Source: JADDRA01 sp038233555 (GTDB taxonomy: Bacteria > Actinomycetota > Acidimicrobiia > Acidimicrobiales > CADCSY01). Taken from it: a stretch of 8,684 bases of DNA. The translations under genes were made by a program, and so were the position numbers. Positions within the stretch are counted from its first letter, which is position 1. Each line of letters starts with the position of its first letter. Shown piece by piece: positions 6,395-8,684 of this stretch. The DNA is taken from the NCBI GenBank assembly GCA_038233555.1, contig JBBSLT010000099.1, forward strand, positions 1 through 8,684, written 5' to 3'. The notes under the pieces are model-generated. The model searched no databases and had not been told where the DNA came from. It saw nothing but the letters and a program-made list of their open reading frames with translations.

Positions 6395-7601
6395 TTCTAG
6401 CAATCCCTTCAACCCATCGTGGGGAACCCGTCCCCCGGTGCTGGCCGGCCGCCATGCCCTGTTGCAGAACGTGTTCGAGGACCTCGCCGCCGGCCCTGGT
6501 CACGCCGGCTACCACCACGTGTTCTACGGGCCTCGGGGTGTGGGCAAGACCGTGCTGCTCACCGAGATCGCTGAGCACGTCTCCCAGGAGTGGGGATGGG
6601 CCGTCGTCGACTACAGCGGCACGCCCGAGTACGGCCCCCGCCTGGCCCTGGCCGAGGCCGCACCCGAGCTTCTGCGCCAACTCGGTGGCCGCCGAGCATC
6701 AGCGCAGCGCCTGCCTCGTCGGATCGAGGCGGCCCCGCCCCTGCCGGGACGACCGATCAGCGCCTCGGTCGAGATGCCCGGCCTCGATGCCAGCCAGTTC
6801 CTGCCGCTGTTGCAGCGCCTGGGCGAGCTGGCCCGCAAGCGCCGGGCCGGTGTGCTGTTCATCGTCGACGAGGTCCAGCGGGCCCGGGCCCGCCCAGACC
6901 TGGAGCTGCTCGGCAACACCGTGCAACAGCTCGAGCGTCGCCAGGGCCTGCCGGTGAGCCTGGCCATCGCCGGTCTGCACAACACGCCCCGACACCTGGC
7001 CCACGCCTGCACCTTCTTCGAGCGCCAGGACAAGCTGGAAGTAGGGGACCTAGGGCCTGACGCCACCCGGGTGGCCTACGTGGAGCCGATGAAAGCCACG
7101 GGTGTGGGTCTGGACATCGACGCCCTCGAGCTGCTCATGAGCCGTTCACAGGGCTACCCCTTTGCCATCCAGCTCTACGGGCACCGGGCGTGGGAACGCG
7201 CCGGTCCAGGCGGGCGGGTCACCCTGGCCGAGGCCACCGCCGCGGGGGAGGATGCTGATCGGTGGCTGGCGACCAACCTCTACGAGCCCCGCTGGGATCG
7301 CTTGGATGCCGCCGAACAGGCCATGGTCAAGGCCATTGCCGCTGCGGAGGCCACGATGGTCTCCACCGGGGACATTGCCGATGCTGTGGGCCGTAGCCCG
7401 TCGCAACTCTCGACAGCTCGCGATGCCCTGCTCAACGAGCATCACGTGGTGCACAGCCCCCGCTACGGCTTCCTTGCCTTCGACCTTCCCGGCTTCGATC
7501 GCTGGCTGGCCCAGACCCAGGACCTCGACCGGCTGCGCCTGCCCCCACCGCGTACAGCCGGGCGCCGCCGAGGCGTCGATCCGCCAGGGATTGGGATGTA
7601 G
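6381..7601 (+). CDS. AAA+ ATPase with C-terminal winged-helix-like domain (Orc1/Cdc6-like, AAA_16 type)
   Basis: This 406-residue protein has the layout of actinobacterial ATP-binding proteins common on mobile elements. The N-terminus (NPFNPSWGTRPPVLAGRH, from residue 8) is the usual lead-in. Walker A is GPRGVGKT (50-57, Lys56) and Walker B is VLFIVDEVQ (158-166, Asp163-Glu164). A sensor-1-like strand SLAIAGLHNTP spans about 193-203, and a lid segment (SQGYPFAIQLYGHRAW) about 256-271. A C-terminal domain of about 300-375, including VSTGDIADAVGRSPSQLSTARDAL, looks like a winged helix. It is cytoplasmic and presumably couples ATP hydrolysis to work on DNA or protein partners; the specific job is unknown. 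ATG 6381 is chosen because family members begin close to this block. No Shine-Dalgarno precedes it, and its first codons are unusually AT-rich (ATA, CGT, AGT, TCT). A basic Pro/Arg tail ends the protein. Confidence 0.85.
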   Translation: MNIRSSSNPFNPSWGTRPPVLAGRHALLQNVFEDLAAGPGHAGYHHVFYGPRGVGKTVLLTEIAEHVSQEWGWAVVDYSGTPEYGPRLALAEAAPELLRQLGGRRASAQRLPRRIEAAPPLPGRPISASVEMPGLDASQFLPLLQRLGELARKRRAGVLFIVDEVQRARARPDLELLGNTVQQLERRQGLPVSLAIAGLHNTPRHLAHACTFFERQDKLEVGDLGPDATRVAYVEPMKATGVGLDIDALELLMSRSQGYPFAIQLYGHRAWERAGPGGRVTLAEATAAGEDADRWLATNLYEPRWDRLDAAEQAMVKAIAAAEATMVSTGDIADAVGRSPSQLSTARDALLNEHHVVHSPRYGFLAFDLPGFDRWLAQTQDLDRLRLPPPRTAGRRRGVDPPGIGM

Positions 7602-7607
7602 AGGGCC

Positions 7608-7627
7608 TGTCAAGGTCAGCCTTGACA
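7608..7627 (+). promoter_or_regulatory. Perfect 8-bp palindrome between the ATPase and HTH genes
   Basis: TGTCAAGG, a TCAG loop and CCTTGACA form a perfect hairpin six bases after the ATPase stop and 23 bases before the HTH start. No U-run follows, so it is a weak terminator at best. The right arm holds a consensus -35 hexamer, TTGACA (7622-7627), but no -10 is evident at 16-18 bases. An operator for the downstream HTH protein, or a processing or termination hairpin, are both possible. Confidence 0.5.
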
Positions 7628-7650
7628 ATCCCGAACCCAGAGGACCGACC

Positions 7651-7950
7651 ATGACGACGCCAATAGACCTCATCAGAGAGCACCTCGACGTGTTGGAACG
7701 CTCCGTCGAACGCACCCGCGCCGACGGCGAGGTGGAGTGGAGGACGGTAATGAGCACCACCGAGAGGATCCACAGCGAACTGGCGCGCTTTGAGGGAGTG
7801 CTTGTCAACTTCCTGCGGGCCAGCGGCAGATCCTGGACTGACATCGGCGACCAGCTCGGCGTCAGCCGACAAGCCGCCTGGCAGCGGTTCCACGTGGCCG
7901 TGGATGAGGCACAAGCCGAAGCGGACCGCCTCGACCGGGCGTCATCATGA
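7651..7950 (+). CDS. Small helix-turn-helix protein
   Basis: This 99-residue protein starts at ATG 7651, six bases after AGAGGA (7639-7644). The same frame stays open far upstream inside the ATPase gene, but that part is shadow. Residues 1-55 form a charged helical region (LDVLERSVERTR, then TTERIHSELARFEGVLVNFL). Residues 58-80 form a clear helix-turn-helix: GRSWTDIGDQLGVSRQAAWQRF, a pattern frequent in small actinobacterial DNA-binding proteins and similar to sigma region 4 or AsnC-type helices. A helical charged tail follows. It probably binds DNA, perhaps the palindrome just upstream; self-regulation is inferred. Its stop (7948-7950) lies four bases before the next likely start (ATG 7955), so it is probably co-transcribed with the frameshifted small gene downstream. 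An antitoxin role for that neighbour is possible but unproven. Confidence 0.75.
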   Translation: MTTPIDLIREHLDVLERSVERTRADGEVEWRTVMSTTERIHSELARFEGVLVNFLRASGRSWTDIGDQLGVSRQAAWQRFHVAVDEAQAEADRLDRASS

Positions 7951-7954
7951 GTCG

Positions 7955-8183
7955 ATGGCTGTTCTCTCCCATGCGGTGGGACGGATGCTCGAGATGGAGC
8001 TTCTCGTCGAGGAAGTCAACAGCCCTGAGAGAGCCGAAGTGCAGCTACCCAGGCAGGCCCTGCAAAGACGGAGGCCCCACCCGCGTGATGGTGGCCGGCC
8101 GTGTCGCTGTGGTCGTGGCCACCAACAACGGCGTCGTCATCACGGTGCTCTGGGCGGGTCGCGAGTCACGGACTGCAGCGTGA
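7955..8183 (+). pseudogene. Frameshifted DUF4258-like (RelE/BrnT-type fold) small protein
   Basis: Neither frame alone gives a good protein, but joining two does. ATG 7955 in frame 2 reads MAVLSHAVGRMLEMELLVEEVN, matching the 'lSxHAxxRMxExxIxxEEV' opening of DUF4258-type proteins. After skipping one base near 8021, frame 0 reads ALREPKCSYPGRP and later GRVAVVVATNNGVVITVLW, matching the 'nPexxYPGRP ... gRlavVvd ... vvTVlw' remainder of that family. The composite is about 75 residues, a normal length. The codon quality of each frame falls on the far side of the joint. DUF4258 proteins share the fold of RelE/BrnT toxins, and some are toxin-like; activity here is inferred. The cause may be a one-base insertion, a sequencing error or a programmed +1 shift. 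Taken literally, the intact alternative is a 78-residue frame from ATG 7947, whose first 25 residues look like shadow. Confidence 0.6.
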
Positions 8184-8192
8184 AGACGCTGC
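8175..8192 (+). terminator. Candidate hairpin terminator between convergent genes
   Basis: GCAGCGT, a GAAG loop and ACGCTGC form a perfect 7-bp stem that covers the stop codon of the plus-strand small gene (TGA 8181-8183) and lies 13 bases past the minus-strand stop. Being symmetrical, it could end transcription from both sides. Only a weak T-run (GGTTT, 8196-8200) follows on the plus strand. Confidence 0.45.
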
Positions 8193-8204
8193 TCCGGTTT
8201 GACC

Positions 8205-8684
8205 TCAACGCCCCACGACAAGCACCACCAACACCACTAGCAGGGCCACCGCCACGGCGACCCCGACCAGAACACGAGCTTGGGTTACGAGCCGCCGCCC
8301 TCGCAGAGCGACGGCCGCCGCCTCTCGCCTCTCCCGCTCGGTCTGTGCTCGCTCGCGCGCCGTTGCCTCGGCCACGGCCCGGGCAGCCGCCTCCTCGTCG
8401 TGGCTTCGATGGCGCTCCACCAGCCACGCGGCAGCCGCCGTAGGTGTGGGCACCGAGGTGTGCGCCACCAGGTCGGCCACGCTGCGATCGCTGGCATGGC
8501 CCACGGCCATGACCACGGGGACCGAGCAGCGGGCGATGGCCCGGGCCACAGCCTCGGCATCGAAGGCGGCCAGCGAGGCGGCAGCACCGCCACCACGAAC
8601 GACGGCAACGACCTCGAGGTTCTCGGCCCCGAGGCGCAGGATGGCGCGGGCGATGTCTGCAGGCGCCGACGGGCCCTCCATGGC
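8205..8684 (-). CDS. Exodeoxyribonuclease VII large subunit-like nuclease, C-terminal part, with membrane anchor
   Basis: The gene enters from the right edge; the ATG at 8681-8679 is internal, because its surroundings (EGPSAPADIARAI) match the 'VQGxxAxxxIxxAI' interior of XseA. Numbering from that Met, the conserved catalytic-domain blocks are VVAVVRGGG (24-32), a FDAEAVARAI helix (40-49), VGHASD (60-65; usually VGHExD) and VPTPTAAAA (77-85). XseA is the catalytic subunit of exodeoxyribonuclease VII and degrades single-stranded DNA with XseB. The segment after RGGG reads AAASL instead of the usual SxEDL. The normal long coiled-coil arm is replaced by about 50 charged helical residues (88-136) and then a strongly hydrophobic segment (137-156), probably a membrane helix, with only GR after it. 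No xseB is visible. It is convergent to the plus-strand genes and so is transcribed independently. It may be a divergent paralogue rather than the housekeeping enzyme. Confidence 0.8.
   Translation of the reverse strand, partial: AMEGPSAPADIARAILRLGAENLEVVAVVRGGGAAASLAAFDAEAVARAIARCSVPVVMAVGHASDRSVADLVAHTSVPTPTAAAAWLVERHRSHDEEAAARAVAEATARERAQTERERREAAAVALRGRRLVTQARVLVGVAVAVALLVVLVVLVVGR

Noticed and set aside
7162..7650. 5' extension of the HTH gene into the ATPase gene
   Set aside because: The frame overlaps clearly coding ATPase sequence and reads as shadow; ATG 7651 has its own ribosome site AGAGGA.
7622..7650. TTGACA at 7622 as the -35 of a promoter for the HTH gene
   Set aside because: No -10-like hexamer lies 16-18 bases downstream before the ATG, and the hexamer is fully explained as part of the palindrome arm.
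8184..8443. Extension of the frame-2 small gene to 8443
   Set aside because: Past about 8030 this frame becomes Pro/Arg-rich shadow and then runs antisense to the XseA-like gene, whose motifs are clear.
1..8684. CRISPR array or tandem repeat array
   Set aside because: No repeated unit of 20 bases or more with regular spacing was noticed anywhere in the window.

Overview
The window is very GC-rich, and genuine reading frames have G or C in most third codon positions. This points to a high-GC Gram-positive bacterium (Actinomycetota). The gene content is accessory: a TnpV-like small protein, a giant adenine-methylase/SNF2-helicase fusion, an AAA+ ATPase with a winged-helix-like tail, a small HTH protein and small orphan genes. 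That mix is typical of integrated conjugative elements, large plasmids or genomic islands. No integrase, relaxase, replication protein, tRNA, rRNA or CRISPR array is visible, so the type of element cannot be fixed from this window.

Layout, left to right. At 1-285 lies a small unrecognised plus-strand gene that may continue from outside the window. From 282 to 832 is a compact, confusing zone: a 19-codon mini-ORF, a short stretch with a 'DQLSLF' motif in frame 1, and a nested gene in another frame (449-832, GTG start with a strong GAGGAGGT ribosome site) that resembles TnpV. From about 835 to 5811 is the conserved part of the giant methylase-helicase, whose open frame reaches back without a stop to GTG 343. 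A coupled unknown gene follows at 5808-6290.

An AT-rich regulatory gap (6291-6380) with crossed inverted repeats precedes an AAA+ ATPase gene (6381-7601). A perfect hairpin (7608-7627) separates that from a small HTH protein (7651-7950). Next is a short gene (7955-8183) that makes sense as a DUF4258-like (RelE/BrnT-type fold) protein only if one frameshift is accepted. A hairpin over its stop codon separates it from a convergent minus-strand gene. That gene is the C-terminal part of an exodeoxyribonuclease VII large-subunit-like nuclease with a short arm and an unusual C-terminal membrane helix; it runs off the right edge.

The plus-strand genes from 7 to 6290 are tightly packed or overlapping and look like one operon. 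The ATPase and HTH genes look like separately regulated units. The giant protein combines DNA adenine methylation motifs and a translocase motor, as in phage P1 DarB-type proteins and homologues on conjugative elements, so a role in protecting or processing the element's own DNA is the simplest inference. The points most worth a second look are the nested-gene zone at 282-835, the frameshifted DUF4258-like gene, the membrane-anchored XseA-like nuclease, and the repeat-bearing AT-rich gap in front of the ATPase gene.
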